A stretch of DNA of 64,000 nucleotides, taken from Eriocheir sinensis. Its lineage: Eukaryota; Arthropoda; Malacostraca; Decapoda; Varunidae. A program made the translations under genes and the position numbers. The DNA is taken from positions 8,532,490-8,596,489 of the forward strand of contig NC_066544.1 of NCBI RefSeq assembly GCF_024679095.1, read 5' to 3'. Shown piece after piece: positions 1 to 10,193 of this stretch. Every line of letters starts with the position of its first letter. Positions within the stretch are counted from its first letter, which is position 1. The notes beneath the pieces were generated by a model. It was given only the letters and a program-made list of their open reading frames with translations, was not told the origin of the DNA and searched no databases.

Positions 1-1098
<1,098 letters not shown>

Positions 1099-1991
1099 TG
1101 GGAAGGAGGAGGGAGAGGGGAAGGGAGGGGAGGGAGGAGGAGGGAGTGGCGCCATGGAGACGTGATAGCGGTGGTGGGCGGGGAGAGGAAGGGGTGAGGG
1201 GAGGGGTGAGGGGAGAGAGGGGAGGGAGGGGAAGGGTACTAAGGGGTAGGGACAGGGTGGCGCCAGAGGGTTTGCCTAGAGGGGAGGGGGAGGGGAAGGG
1301 GGGAGGGGGGGAGGATGCCTGGAGGACGAAGATGACAAAGACGAGGAGGAGGAGGAGGAGGAGGAGGAGGAGGAGGAAGGATTGCAAATGAGGAAAAATG
1401 AGGAAGTAGAGAAGAAATGGCGAAGGAAAATGAGAAGGAATTGCGAGATGATGAGCAGGAGGAAGATGATGATGATGGTGATGATGATGATGAGGAGGAG
1501 GAGGAGGAAGAGGAGGAGGCAAAAGAAGGGAGGAAGAAGGACTGCAATGAAGAGAAATGAGGAGGCAGGGAAAAAATGGAGAAGGAGAAGGAAAGAGAAG
1601 GAATAAAGAGAGGAAGAGGAGAAGAAATAGGAGGAGGAGAAGAAGAAAAAGAGAAAGAAGAGGAGAATGCAAAATGAAGAGTGGGAGAAGAGGAGCTGAA
1701 GAAGATGAGGAGGAGGTCGAGGAAGAGGAAGAGCAGGAGGATGAGGAGGAACTACGAGGAACAAGATGAAGAGGAGGATGAGAAGGATCACGAGGAGGAG
1801 GAGGAGGAGGAGGAGGAGGAGGAGGAGGAGGAAGATGAAAGGAGACAGGCCGCGTAACAAGTCCCCCTCCTCTTAATTCTCTCTTCATCCCAACACTGTC
1901 ATTTTGTTCTTGAGGAGGAGGAGGAGGAGGAGGAGGAGGAGGAGGAGGAGGAGAGGAGGAGGCAACGGTCCTTTCTTCCGGTCACTCGCTG

Positions 1992-2037
<46 letters not shown>

Positions 2038-2090
2038 TAAAAAATAAACAACTTCAGAGCCTATCAACTAAGAAGTGTACACGGCTCCGG

Positions 2091-2092
<2 letters not shown>
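1099..2092. repeat. Purine trinucleotide blocks, (GAG)n, (CT)n, (CA)n
   Basis: GGA/GAG arrays lie at 1343-1378, 1794-1832 and 1912-1962, embedded in GA-rich DNA with scattered GATGAT motifs. The strand then flips to pyrimidine with (CT)n at 1995-2023 and (CA)n at 2023-2036. No gene seen. Confidence 0.9.
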
Positions 2093-2170
<78 letters not shown>

Positions 2171-2475
2171 CCTACGTCAACGGGAAATTAAACAAAAACA
2201 GAAGGCTTCCTATTTTCTTCCTCCTCTTCCTCTTTTTCGTGACCTCATTCTGACCTCCCTCTCCCTTTCGCTTTCTACCATTTCCTTTAAAAAAATCTAT
2301 AAGGTCCTTTTTTTTCATTCCCATATAATTCCTCTCCCCTCTCAACCCTCCCCGTTTCTCTTCTTTTTTTTCCTTTCCTTCACCTTTTCCTCCCCTCCAT
2401 CCCTCATTCCTTCCTTCCTTCCGATTCTTTCTTCTTTCCTATTTTCGTATTCCTTCCTTTCGCATACTAAGACTT
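2093..2475 (+). mobile_element. SINE-like repeat body led by (CA)n, headless copy
   Basis: A (CA)n array (2093-2168) leads into about 305 bp that match the reverse complement of 7300-7630 almost throughout. Shared landmarks are GGGAAATTAAACAAAAACAG, TTTCTACCATTTCCTTTAAA and TTCTTTCTTCTTTCCTAT. The other copy also has (CA)n at the same junction and a tRNA-like head beyond it; this copy has none, so it is 5'-truncated at the microsatellite or was copied without its head. Confidence 0.75.
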
Positions 2476-2860
2476 CCTCCTGTCCTACTTTCCTTTATTC
2501 TGTCCCTTCCTTCCTATGCTTTATTCCTTCCTTCCTTCCTTCCTCTATACAAGTACTTCTTTCTTTCCTTCCCAGTATCTAAAATATATAATCTATCCCT
2601 TCCCTCCTTCTTTCTTTCTCCCTTACCGATCCCTTCCTTCCTTCCTTCCTTCTTTCCATCCCTAGCTATACTCTATCCCTCCCTCCCTCACTTCCTTCCC
2701 CCTTACTAACTAACCTATATTCCTTCCATCCATCTTCTTTTCTTTCCCTCCTTCTCTCCTTCCCTCTCTCCTTCCCTCCCCTTCCCGCCCCTCCCCTCCC
2801 CCCCACTACGCGTGGCGGGCCGCACCATCAAGCATTCCACAGCCGACGCCGCACTGGGTC
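2476..2860. repeat. Pyrimidine-rich (CCTT)n-like region
   Basis: Degenerate CCTT/CTTT repeats, including CCTTCCTTCCTTCC at about 2526-2545 and 2634-2652. No gene seen. Confidence 0.85.
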
Positions 2861-2866
2861 ACGGGG

Positions 2867-3215
<349 letters not shown>

Positions 3216-3519
3216 TAGGGGGCGGGAACACTAAATACCTGCCACTTTCTTTCCTGCTGACGACGGGGAAAAAAATCTTGACACGTTCCTGTTGGCGACG
3301 ATAAAAAAAAAGGAAAAGGAAAATAAGCAAAAAAAATATAGTCACGTCCTTCTTGATTACGAAAGAAAAAAAAAGGAAAACAACAAAAATCCACTGTCCT
3401 GTAGGCGTCCACAAGAAAAAAAAAATATGCCTTTTCCGCAGGTGAGAAATATGGAAATAAATAACAAAAATCCATCATATTGCTAAATCGCCGACAAGTC
3501 TTAGATTAAACAGCCAGTT
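3216..3519. other. A-rich non-coding stretch
   Basis: A-rich sequence with weak internal repetition (ATAAAAAAAAAGG, and AAATCCA twice). No gene or element recognised. Confidence 0.5.
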
Positions 3520-4020
3520 ATTTTTGTTATTTTTTTTGCCCTCGAATTGCCTTCTTTACTGTAAAAAAAAAATGAACAAGTAAACAAGCAAAGAAATCAA
3601 ATCTAACAAATATATCCCACAAACATGTCCTTACTTACTAACGAGACAAAAAAGATTAAAACAACAACTCCTTTACTGTAAAAAAATGAACAAGTAAACA
3701 AGCAAAGAAATCAAATCAAACAAATATATCCCACCAACATGTCCTTACTTACTAACGAGACAAAAAAGATAAAAAACAACTCCTTTACTGTAAAAAAATG
3801 AACAAGTAAACAAACAAACAAATCAAATCAAACAAGTCACACCCAGCACCTCATCCTTACTTAATCCTTTACTTTTACTCAATGAAGATTACAAACAACT
3901 ACCACACAAAAATGAACATGTGAACAAGAAAAGAAAGCAAGTGAAGTCAACACACACACACACACACACACACATCCTTACTTACTGACGAGACAAAAAA
4001 GACATATAACAAACAACTAC
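3520..4020 (+). repeat. 112-118-bp tandem array next to an A-tailed repeat end
   Basis: Repeated units start at about 3554, 3672 and 3784 (spacing 118 then 112 bp), and a decayed fourth unit contains (CA)n at 3952-3973. Each unit carries TTTACTGTAAAAAAATGAAC followed by AAGTAAACAAGCAAAGAAAT. The first unit begins inside TTTTTTGCCCTCGAATTGCC, which matches the 3' end of the dispersed A-tailed family (see 8148-8290), so the array seems to include that element's tail plus its flank. Confidence 0.8.
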
Positions 4021-4195
4021 CACACCGCCACTCTCCTGCTGACCATGCTGCGAAAAACACCAACCAGGCCACTCACTTCCCAGCCGCGGCAACACAAGAA
4101 CAACACGCCCGTCACGTCCCTGGCTGGCTGGCTGTACATACCTCGTGACAACACTTCCTATTCAACACTACAACACTTGCTACACGACACCATTA

Positions 4196-4263
4196 TGGGC
4201 CAGTTCCACAGTGCAACACAGCGTCATTGCAAGCACCCATACCAAACTACACCCCTCATAAAG
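4196..4263 (+). mobile_element. Family A repeat, 5' fragment
   Basis: GGGCCAGTTCCACAGTGCAA and the bases after it match the left end of the repeat seen in full just downstream and at 44,070. Only the first 60-70 bp are present. Confidence 0.55.
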
Positions 4264-4858
4264 GTCAGTTGTTATACTCAGCACTTAAACTAAAATACAA
4301 ACTCCAATTTCACAGTCCAACACAGAGACTTTGTAATCACTCTAACCAAGCTATTCGATCTTCCACAATCCACAATGCTTAGGTTTTCGATGCAACAACA
4401 CACACAAGAGATTTCCCGTTCGGTTTTCTCAAATTTCTTAAAACTTAAATATCAACACCAAACACTACTCAAGGGATTTTCAAAGTCTGTGGTATTGGTT
4501 TGGAGGCTAAAGAAGAAGTGCTTTCATTCATTGAGTTGAAATGCTTCCTCGTTATTTTGTCAGTTGTTATACTCAGCACCTAAACTAAAATACAAACAAA
4601 GAGCCAATATCACAGTCCAACACAGAGGCTTTGCAATCACTTTAACAATACTATTTGATCTTCCACACTCCACAATGTTTAGGTTTTCGATGCAACAACA
4701 CATACACAAGAGATTTCCCATATGGTTTTCTCAAATTTTTTAACTTATATATCAACACCAAACACTACTCAAGGGATTTTCAAAGTCTGTGGTATTGGTT
4801 TGGAGGCTAAAGAAGAAGTGCTTTCATTCATTGAGTTGAAACGCATCCTCGTTATTTT
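4264..4858 (+). repeat. 295-bp tandem duplication containing two family A elements
   Basis: A block starting GTCAGTTGTTATACTCAGCA repeats at 4559 with a few percent divergence. Inside each copy is about 205 bp of family A (roughly 4300-4509 and 4598-4808), running from TTTCACAGTCCAACACAGAG-like sequence to GGTATTGGTTTGGAGGCTAA. Since both the element and its flanks are duplicated, the insertion came before the duplication. Confidence 0.85.
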
Positions 4859-4904
4859 GTATCCATTGTTTCTTGTTACGCTTGATTGACTCTAAAATAA
4901 TCAT

Positions 4905-5075
4905 GAACATTTAACTAACCCATCACGTCGAACTGTGAAAGTGGACCTAAGACACTAAGCTAAGACACTAAAGATATTTCCTGAATGGGTGTCTTAAATT
5001 GCTGACCTTCTTCATCAACACCAAGCACCACACAAGGAGTTTTTGTAGTATTTGTGTCTGGTTTGGGGGCTTACA
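4905..5075 (+). mobile_element. Family A repeat, rearranged 3' fragments
   Basis: TAACCCATCACGTCGAACTG (about 4916) matches the right end of family A as seen at 45,005. The stretch 4978-5070 matches the 3' half of the element (CACACAAGGAGTTTTTGTAG; TGGTTTGGGGGCTTA). The order is scrambled relative to the intact copies. Confidence 0.55.
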
Positions 5076-5415
5076 AACTTGCTGAACTGGACTGTACAAT
5101 AACTTGGCAACACTTCCTGGAACACAAGCCACCACACATCTACTATATAATGATACAACTTTAGTAAGAGTAACAACACTAAGTATATTTAACAAATAAG
5201 ACAGAAGCAAGAATCAACAATTATAAGCCCCTCCATTGACTAATTTCGTAGCAAATTTTGAGATTATTGAATAAATGGTGTGTGTGTAGCGTGTATGTAG
5301 TTTGATGTGAAAAGTAAGAAAGTGAGAAAGCCATTCGTGAGTTTTTGAACTCTTCTTTTTGTTGTTGAGAAACATTAGAGAAACGTCGAGATATTTTCCG
5401 GAGGCATTGTTCTGA
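5076..5415. other. Non-coding, nothing recognised
   Basis: AT-moderate sequence with a short GT-rich patch at 5279-5298. No supported gene or repeat. Confidence 0.4.
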
Positions 5416-5417
5416 GA

Positions 5418-5925
5418 GTGGTCAGGAAATGTCAGGGGGCATTATCGCGTGGGTCGTCATCGGGTTGTCCATCGTGTCCAAAGAGTGCCAGGGGTCTGTC
5501 AGGGGTCAGTAGGTCGTGTAATCGAGTTGTCAGTCCATGTCCAAAGAGTGCCAGGGGTCTGTCAGGGGTCAGTAGGTCGTATAATCGTGTTGTCAGTCCA
5601 TGTCCAAAGAGTGCCAGGGGTCTGTCAGGGGTCAGAAGGTCGTATAATCGGGTTGTCAGTCCATGTCCAAAGAGTGCCAGGGGTCTGTCAGGGGTCAGTA
5701 GGTCGTGGGTCGTCAGGAGTTGTCAGTCCATGTCCAAAGAGTGCCAGGGGTCTGTCAGGGGTCAGTAGGTCGTATAATCGAGTTATCAGTCCATGTCCAA
5801 AGAGTGCCAGGGGTCTGTCAGGGGTCAGTAGGTCGTATAATCGGGTTGTCAGTCCATGTCCAAAGAGTGCCAGGGGTCTGTCAGGGGTCAGTAGGTCGTG
5901 GGTCGTCAGGAGTTGTCAGTCCATG
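5418..5925 (+). repeat. 63/67-bp minisatellite
   Basis: Units with TGTCCAAAGAGTGCCAGGGG begin at 5476, 5539, 5602, 5665, 5732, 5795 and 5858. The spacing is 63 bp except 5665 to 5732, which is 67 bp because TATAATCG is replaced by a longer variant containing GTGGGTCGTCAGGAGTTG. The same long variant ends the array, and a similar one opens it. Open frames across it (PCPKSARGLSGVSRS and the like) follow from 63 being a multiple of 3, and the 67-bp units break them. Confidence 0.95.
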
Positions 5926-6240
5926 AGTTTTTTTAGTCTGGCTGAGCCGCTGTCTCCCCAGAAGAGTCTCGGCCATAACTTTGGTGTTGTCTGTCGGTCT
6001 GGATGAGCCACAGTCTCCCCAGATGAGACTCACTCTTACCGACACACAGCACCGTTTTTTTGTTGTTTTATGATTTTTTTGTAGTTTTTTTGTTTTTGTA
6101 GTTAGTGACGCTCTGCCCTGCTGGGGGGATTTCTTCTTCCCCGCGCGGCAGTTCCTCTTGAAGGCGTCAGTCATTATAATTATGGTGATTTGTACCGGTG
6201 ACCTAGACTGATATAAGGGTCACGGCTCGTCTGGCTACTT
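5926..6240. other. Non-coding, short imperfect duplication
   Basis: TCTGGCTGAGCCGCTGTCTC (5937) and TCTGGATGAGCCACAGTCTC (5998) form a 61-bp-spaced pair. The rest, including T-rich DNA at 6055-6100, shows nothing else. Confidence 0.5.
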
Positions 6241-6475
6241 CTTAGGAAGGTCAGCACGTCTTGCGGGAACTTCAACGCCCCCCCCGCCGGACCTTCGGGA
6301 TCCCCGGCACCGCCATGGACGCCCCGGGGGAGCCAGGGCGCCCTACCGGGCCCCTTCAGCCCTGCGATGCTCACCAGCAAGACCAAGGGCTCGCTGGCGC
6401 TCCCCAGCCCCGACGATTCGAGGAGGGCGGGTGCAAGAACGCGCTACTCAAAAGTGCCAGACGGGATTATTAAAT
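6241..6475 (+). CDS. Candidate internal exon, Ser/Pro-rich protein of unknown function
   Basis: In the frame of codons starting at 6241 the sequence is open and non-repetitive. Its codons favour G or C at the third position, unlike the surrounding DNA. The conceptual peptide is rich in Ser, Pro, Gly and Ala (it includes SGSPAPPWTPRGSQG and SKTKGSLALPSPDD) and becomes basic after about residue 60 (RRAGARTRYSK). A possible acceptor, TACTTCTTAG, ends at 6250; the donor is unclear, with GTGCAAGA at about 6431 being weak. I recognise no domain. A G/P-rich frame is also open on the minus strand at 6180-6386. It could be a chance GC-rich island or a decayed exon. Confidence 0.3.
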
Positions 6476-6665
6476 CAATCACAAACACTGTTAGGGCGCC
6501 GCGCACCGCGTTTGTAGGTTCTGGGATGGAAAGTCGGAGGGCCGCGGGAACGCGACAGAGCATCAACAAAATAGAAAGAAATACTCGAGACGGCTTTCGG
6601 CGAGGCATTCGATTCCCTCTTTCTTTCTCACTTCCCTTCCACCCTTACTTTCTTCTGTGCTCCCC

Positions 6666-6700
<35 letters not shown>

Positions 6701-7123
6701 CAATGACTTTGGAAGCTTACCATAGACGATAAGACTAAAAAAACTTAACTTGCATTCTTTGGAGAGACGTGGACTGCGTGGGGACTGACTTGATGGTTTT
6801 AAATTTGTAATGGAGATTAACAAGGGCGATTTAGATGTAGTACTTAAATTATTATATCCCTCCTCACTCCCGTTTTGTAAGAAGGTAAGCATCTATGGAA
6901 GTTTTAAGATATTTACATAAAGAAAATCGTCCATACTTGCCTCATCCTAACTTATCCTAATACTAATTCCCCTTATACTAATTCTTCCTTATACCAACTC
7001 GCCTTCATACTAACTCACTTGCCCTCCCAATAATTAGCCGAGTCACCTGTCAAAGGGTCTGTGTGCTCTGAATATCGATGTAAATTCATGTAAATTTATC
7101 TACCTGGTAATAATATTAATATC
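6476..7123. other. Non-coding with small repeats
   Basis: It contains (CT)n at 6668-6698 and a run of loosely repeated ACTAATTC/CCTTATAC motifs with a period near 17-20 bp at 6956-7015. No gene supported. Confidence 0.6.
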
Positions 7124-7188
<65 letters not shown>

Positions 7189-7202
7189 GTAGTAGTAGTA
7201 GT
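7124..7202. repeat. (ATT)n then (AGT)n microsatellite
   Basis: About 21 ATT triplets followed by five AGT triplets. Confidence 0.97.
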
Positions 7203-7299
7203 ATAACAATAATAACAATGATATATATAGGAATATGACAATCTTTTTCCTTTCACAAGTTTTCCGTAAATTGGGTCGCTGTTTAGAGGTTGTGTGTGT

Positions 7300-7740
7300 A
7301 AAGTCACAGTATGCAAAAAGAAGGAGTACGAAGATAGGAAAGAAGAAAGAATAGGAAGAGACGCCAGGAAGGAAGGAGGGATAAGGGAAAAAAAAGAGAG
7401 AAATGGGGAGGGTTGATAGGGGAGAGAGGAATTGTATGGGAATGAAAAAAAAAAAAGTAAATAAATAAAAAAAGACCTTTTAGATTTTTTTTAAAGGAAA
7501 TGGTAGAAAGGGAAAGTGAGGGACAGTGAGGGTGACTGATGGGAGAGGCAGGTCAGAAGGAGGTCACGAAAATGAGGAGGAAAATAGGAAGCCTCTGTTT
7601 TTGTTTAATTTCCCGGTGATGTAGGCTGTGTGTGTGTGTGTGTGTGTGTGTGACCGGATGCCCTTCCTTCACTGGGGTTCGAACCGCCTCACCCTGGCTC
7701 TTGGGTTGACGCTCTAAACCACTAGACCGCTACGCCCTCT
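7300..7740 (-). mobile_element. tRNA-derived SINE with an internal (CA)n
   Basis: Read on the minus strand, a tRNA-like head (about 7738 to 7664) carries an A box (TAGCGGTCTAGTGG, 7732-7719) and a B box (GGTTCGAACC, 7685-7676). It is followed by AAGGGCATCCGGTC (7665-7652), a (CA)n array (7653-7627) and about 330 bp of body shared with 2169-2475. Head plus A and B boxes plus unrelated body is the usual architecture of RNA polymerase III SINEs. The cloverleaf is too poor for a working tRNA. Confidence 0.8.
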
Positions 7741-7920
7741 TCAAGAAAGCACCAATGAAAACAATAATAACAAAAAAAATGATAATAGTAGTAGTTTCAT
7801 TTCGTCCTAAATTATAAAAAAAGGACAGATAAAGAAGTGTAATATAAATAATGCTACTTACAATCAACGGTAAGTCCTTTTAACAGAGAATATATTGAGG
7901 TTTACTAACAGAGAGGTGGA
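7741..7920. other. Non-coding, AT-rich
   Basis: AT-rich sequence with AATAATAAC and AGTAGTAG traces. Nothing else seen. Confidence 0.4.
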
Positions 7921-8090
7921 CGAGTGGAGCAGACTTTAAATTAACTCTGACATCATAAACACAGGTACGAACTTATTAATTAACGGAGCGAGAGTACGGT
8001 AGTGAACAGGTTTGCCGGCCATGAGGTGGGAGCCCAGACGATGGACTCCACGAAAAGGTTATAGATTCACGCAAGGAGAGGACAGGTGGC
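7921..8090 (+). repeat. Duplicated segment, uninterrupted copy
   Basis: It matches 9381-9498 joined to 9931-9985: GAGTGGAGCAGACTTTAAAT, TTAATTAACGGA, ATGAGGTGGGAG, then ACTCCACGAAAAGGTTATAG. It shows that 9499-9930 is an insertion in the other copy. Confidence 0.75.
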
Positions 8091-8147
8091 ATTACGCACC
8101 CACCCGAAATTGACCTCTCTTTTGGCTACTCTTTACTGTTGTCTGTT

Positions 8148-8169
8148 ATGGGAGCGGGGAGTAGCGGGC

Positions 8170-8240
<71 letters not shown>

Positions 8241-8288
8241 CTTTTTGTTGCCCTTGAGCCGTGTCCTATGATGTAAAAAAAATAATAA

Positions 8289-8319
<31 letters not shown>

Positions 8320-8320
8320 A
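8148..8320 (+). mobile_element. Family C: short A-tailed repeat, interior replaced by (GT)n
   Basis: GGGAGCGGGGAGTAGCGGGC leads into (GT)n at 8171-8238, then TTTTTGTTGCCCTTGAGCCG, TGATGTAAAAAAAA and an (AAAT)n tail to about 8320. The same start and end, with a T-rich middle, recur at 9287, 14,276 (minus), 46,620 and 46,795 (minus), and partly at 3520 and 43,784. An A-rich 3' end suggests a retroposon. No A or B box was found. Confidence 0.7.
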
Positions 8321-8590
8321 CGTTTTGTCTTGGATTCCCAGTCACCGAGTTCAACAAGTGCCAAGACTATAGATACCATGAAAAGGTTACAGACTCTTCA
8401 TGTACAGATAGTCTTTTTTTTATTTGTTTGTTTGTTATTTTAAGATGCTGTTTACCCTACCATTCTCTACTTGCATTTCTATTATCATCTTTTTTGTCTT
8501 CTTTTTCTTTCTTTTATCGCTTACACTTTCATTTTATTTCCTTTCTTAGTGTCTCAGGTGTTTGGAAGATGGAGAACAGGCATCTAATAT
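8321..8590. other. Non-coding; fragment of the 7.9-kb duplication
   Basis: ACTATAGATACCATGAAAAG (8366) resembles GGACTCCACGAAAAGGTTAT at 8042, a third, diverged piece of the duplication. The remainder is T-rich and unremarkable. Confidence 0.45.
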
Positions 8591-8912
8591 GGTCGTATCA
8601 TAAGACATATCGCACCCCAAGAACACATAACTGACAAGGCTTTCGTAGGAGTTGTGGGCATTTCTAGAGGTAGTTTTATGACCCTGGTGGTAGTGTGAGT
8701 TTTCTTCTGTACCGTGAACCTAAAGAAACACCTATTTGACAAGGCTTTCGTAGGAGTTGTGGGCATTTCTAGAGGTAGTTTTATGACCCTGGTGGTAGTG
8801 TGAGTTTTCTTCTGTACCATGAACCTGAAGAAACACTCATTAGAACCCGACTGACCCCCTCTTTGACCTTTAAAAATAGGTGATGTGAGAGGTGTGTTTT
8901 ATAATACAAACC
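8591..8912 (+). mobile_element. Family B TIR element with an internal 105-bp tandem duplication
   Basis: The left end GGTCGTATCATAAGACA pairs, as an inverted repeat, with the right end (reverse complement GGTTTGTATTATAAAACA). The interior includes TTGACAAGGCTTTCGTAGGA, GACCCTGGTGGTAG and CTCATTAGAACCCG. A 105-bp segment is repeated once, starting at 8632 and 8737. Four further copies lie at 9499, 41,970, 46,961 and 48,500. It has no coding capacity, so I call it a non-autonomous DNA transposon of unassigned superfamily. Confidence 0.7.
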
Positions 8913-9286
8913 ATAGTGCCCACCCTTTCTACCTGCTTCGTCTCTTATAATGCTAACACTATTAATAATGATGGCGTTAGGTAGCTTTCCAGAAGTTGCA
9001 CTGTCTAGGTCGACTGGTTTCTTGTGGACCATACATATATTTTCCTTCCTGTATACCTGTTGATTGGAGGTGGCAAGGTAAAGGTTCTAGGTAAAGGGAG
9101 AGTATCAAGACAGCTCTCCACCCTAAACGAACCTCTCTTCTGCCCACTCATCAATGCTTTCTGGTATAGGAGCATTGATAATCTTTTTTTTTTTTTATCC
9201 CCTATCATTTATTTTTGCCCGTGAGTACTGTGACCTACTCCTCACTTAATTGACTGCACTTTCGGCCGCCTCTTCGGATTCTTTAC
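8913..9286. other. Non-coding, nothing recognised
   Basis: Mixed-composition DNA with a T run at 9184-9197. No gene supported on either strand. Confidence 0.45.
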
Positions 9287-9381
9287 GGGAGCAGTGAGTA
9301 GCGGGCTTTTTTTTTTTTATATAGTTTCATTTTTTGTGCCCTTGTGCCGTCTCCTTTGATGTAAAAAAAAAAAAAAAAAAT
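9287..9381 (+). mobile_element. Family C A-tailed repeat
   Basis: GGGAGCAGTGAGTAGCGGGC, a T-rich middle, TGCCCTTGTGCCGTCTCCTT and TGATG followed by a long A run. This is one of the cleanest copies in the window. Confidence 0.8.
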
Positions 9382-9498
9382 GGGCGAGTGGCAGACTTTA
9401 AACATATTCTGACATAATGCACAGGTAAGAACTAATTAACGGATGGCGAGTGTACTGGAGGCATGGAACAGGTGTGCTAGTCATGAGGTGAAGTCCTA

Positions 9499-9930
9499 GG
9501 CCGGTATCACAAGACACTTTCGCTTCTCACATCAGTTATTTCTAAGGTCAAAGAAGGGATCAAATGAGTTCTAATGAGTGTTCTTTTCGGTTCACGGTAC
9601 ATAAGAAGGGTCAAACTCAGCGTTACCAAATTATCGTACTCAGCCACTCAGCACATCATATTGCCCGGTTTTTGACTTACAAATATCGTAAACAAACACA
9701 AATAAGTAACGCTTTTAACGATAACTTTAACTGAAATTTCGTTATCCGTGTGGCTACGAGAGTTTTGGGCACTGGAACTGATAAATGCGATGTTTTTGAG
9801 TACGATAATATGGTAACGCTGGTCAAACTACTACCAGGGCCATAAAGCTACTCCTGGAAATGCCCCAAACACCGACGAAAGCCTTGTCAAATCTGTGAAC
9901 TAGGGCGACGGAACGGTTAGTAATACGGCC
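9499..9930 (-). mobile_element. Family B TIR element split by a MITE
   Basis: Ends are GGCCGGTATCACAAGACACT (plus, 9499) and GGCCGTATTACTAACCG (minus, from 9930), forming an imperfect terminal inverted repeat. Internal landmarks (GAGTTCTAATGAGTG; CTCCTGGAAATGCCC; GAAAGCCTTGTCAAAT) match the other copies. Bases 9618-9829 are foreign. Both borders are set by the uninterrupted paralogue at 7921-8090. I could not resolve a target duplication. Confidence 0.75.
9618..9821. mobile_element. 204-bp hAT-type MITE
   Basis: Terminal inverted repeats of about 25 bp start CAGCGTTACCA at both ends, with one mismatch between arms within the first 25 bases. The element is flanked by an 8-bp direct repeat, GTCAAACT, at 9610-9617 and 9822-9829. 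Eight-base target duplications with ends starting CAG are hallmarks of the hAT superfamily. It sits inside family B, and other family B copies (42,083; 48,569) show a single TCAAACTA at this spot. It has no transposase. Confidence 0.85.
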
Positions 9931-9985
9931 CTCTATAAACTCCACGAAAAGGTTATAAATTCATAGACGGATAGGTAGCGTTGCA

Positions 9986-10060
9986 CCTTTGTTGTATATA
10001 AAAAAATAAAAAAAAAAAAAAAAAAATGCTGTAAAAAAAAAAAAAAAAAAAAAAAAAGTG
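9986..10060. repeat. A-rich low-complexity, probable family C remnant
   Basis: Two long A runs are separated by TGCTGTAAAA, which resembles the family C tail. Confidence 0.6.
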
Positions 10061-10140
10061 CGCGGAAAACGTATCTTACCTGTTGAGAACCATGAGGGAG
10101 TGGCAGCAGGAGTAGCAGTAGGAGTAGCAGGGTGTGTATT

Positions 10141-10193
10141 GTGCGGGCTGGTCACTCACTCCACACCCTCACTCCACATACACCAGCCCGCAC
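10141..10193. repeat. 12-bp perfect inverted repeat
   Basis: GTGCGGGCTGGT (10141-10152) and ACCAGCCCGCAC (10182-10193) enclose a 29-base loop made of two CACTCCACA-like repeats. It could form a hairpin; no function is assigned. Confidence 0.6.

Larger units (their letters stand above)
9381..9985 (+). repeat. Duplicated segment, copy interrupted by family B
   Basis: The outer parts 9381-9498 and 9931-9985 align with 7921-8090; the middle is the family B insertion. Confidence 0.7.

Noticed and set aside
5418..6006. Repeat protein with a 21-residue period (PCPKSARGLSGVSRS)
   Set aside because: The 67-bp units break the frame and no start, splice or composition signal supports coding.
6180..6386. 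Gly/Pro-rich minus-strand frame, collagen-like at first sight
   Set aside because: Gly-X-Y spacing is irregular, and the + strand reading of the same island is more exon-like.
6940..7020. Telomere-like repeats (CCTAA-type motifs)
   Set aside because: Only scattered CCTAA/ACTAA motifs with no regular five-base period; no TTAGG array is present in the window.
7660..7740. Functional tRNA gene (minus strand)
   Set aside because: The A and B boxes are good but the stems pair poorly, and the sequence runs into a SINE body.
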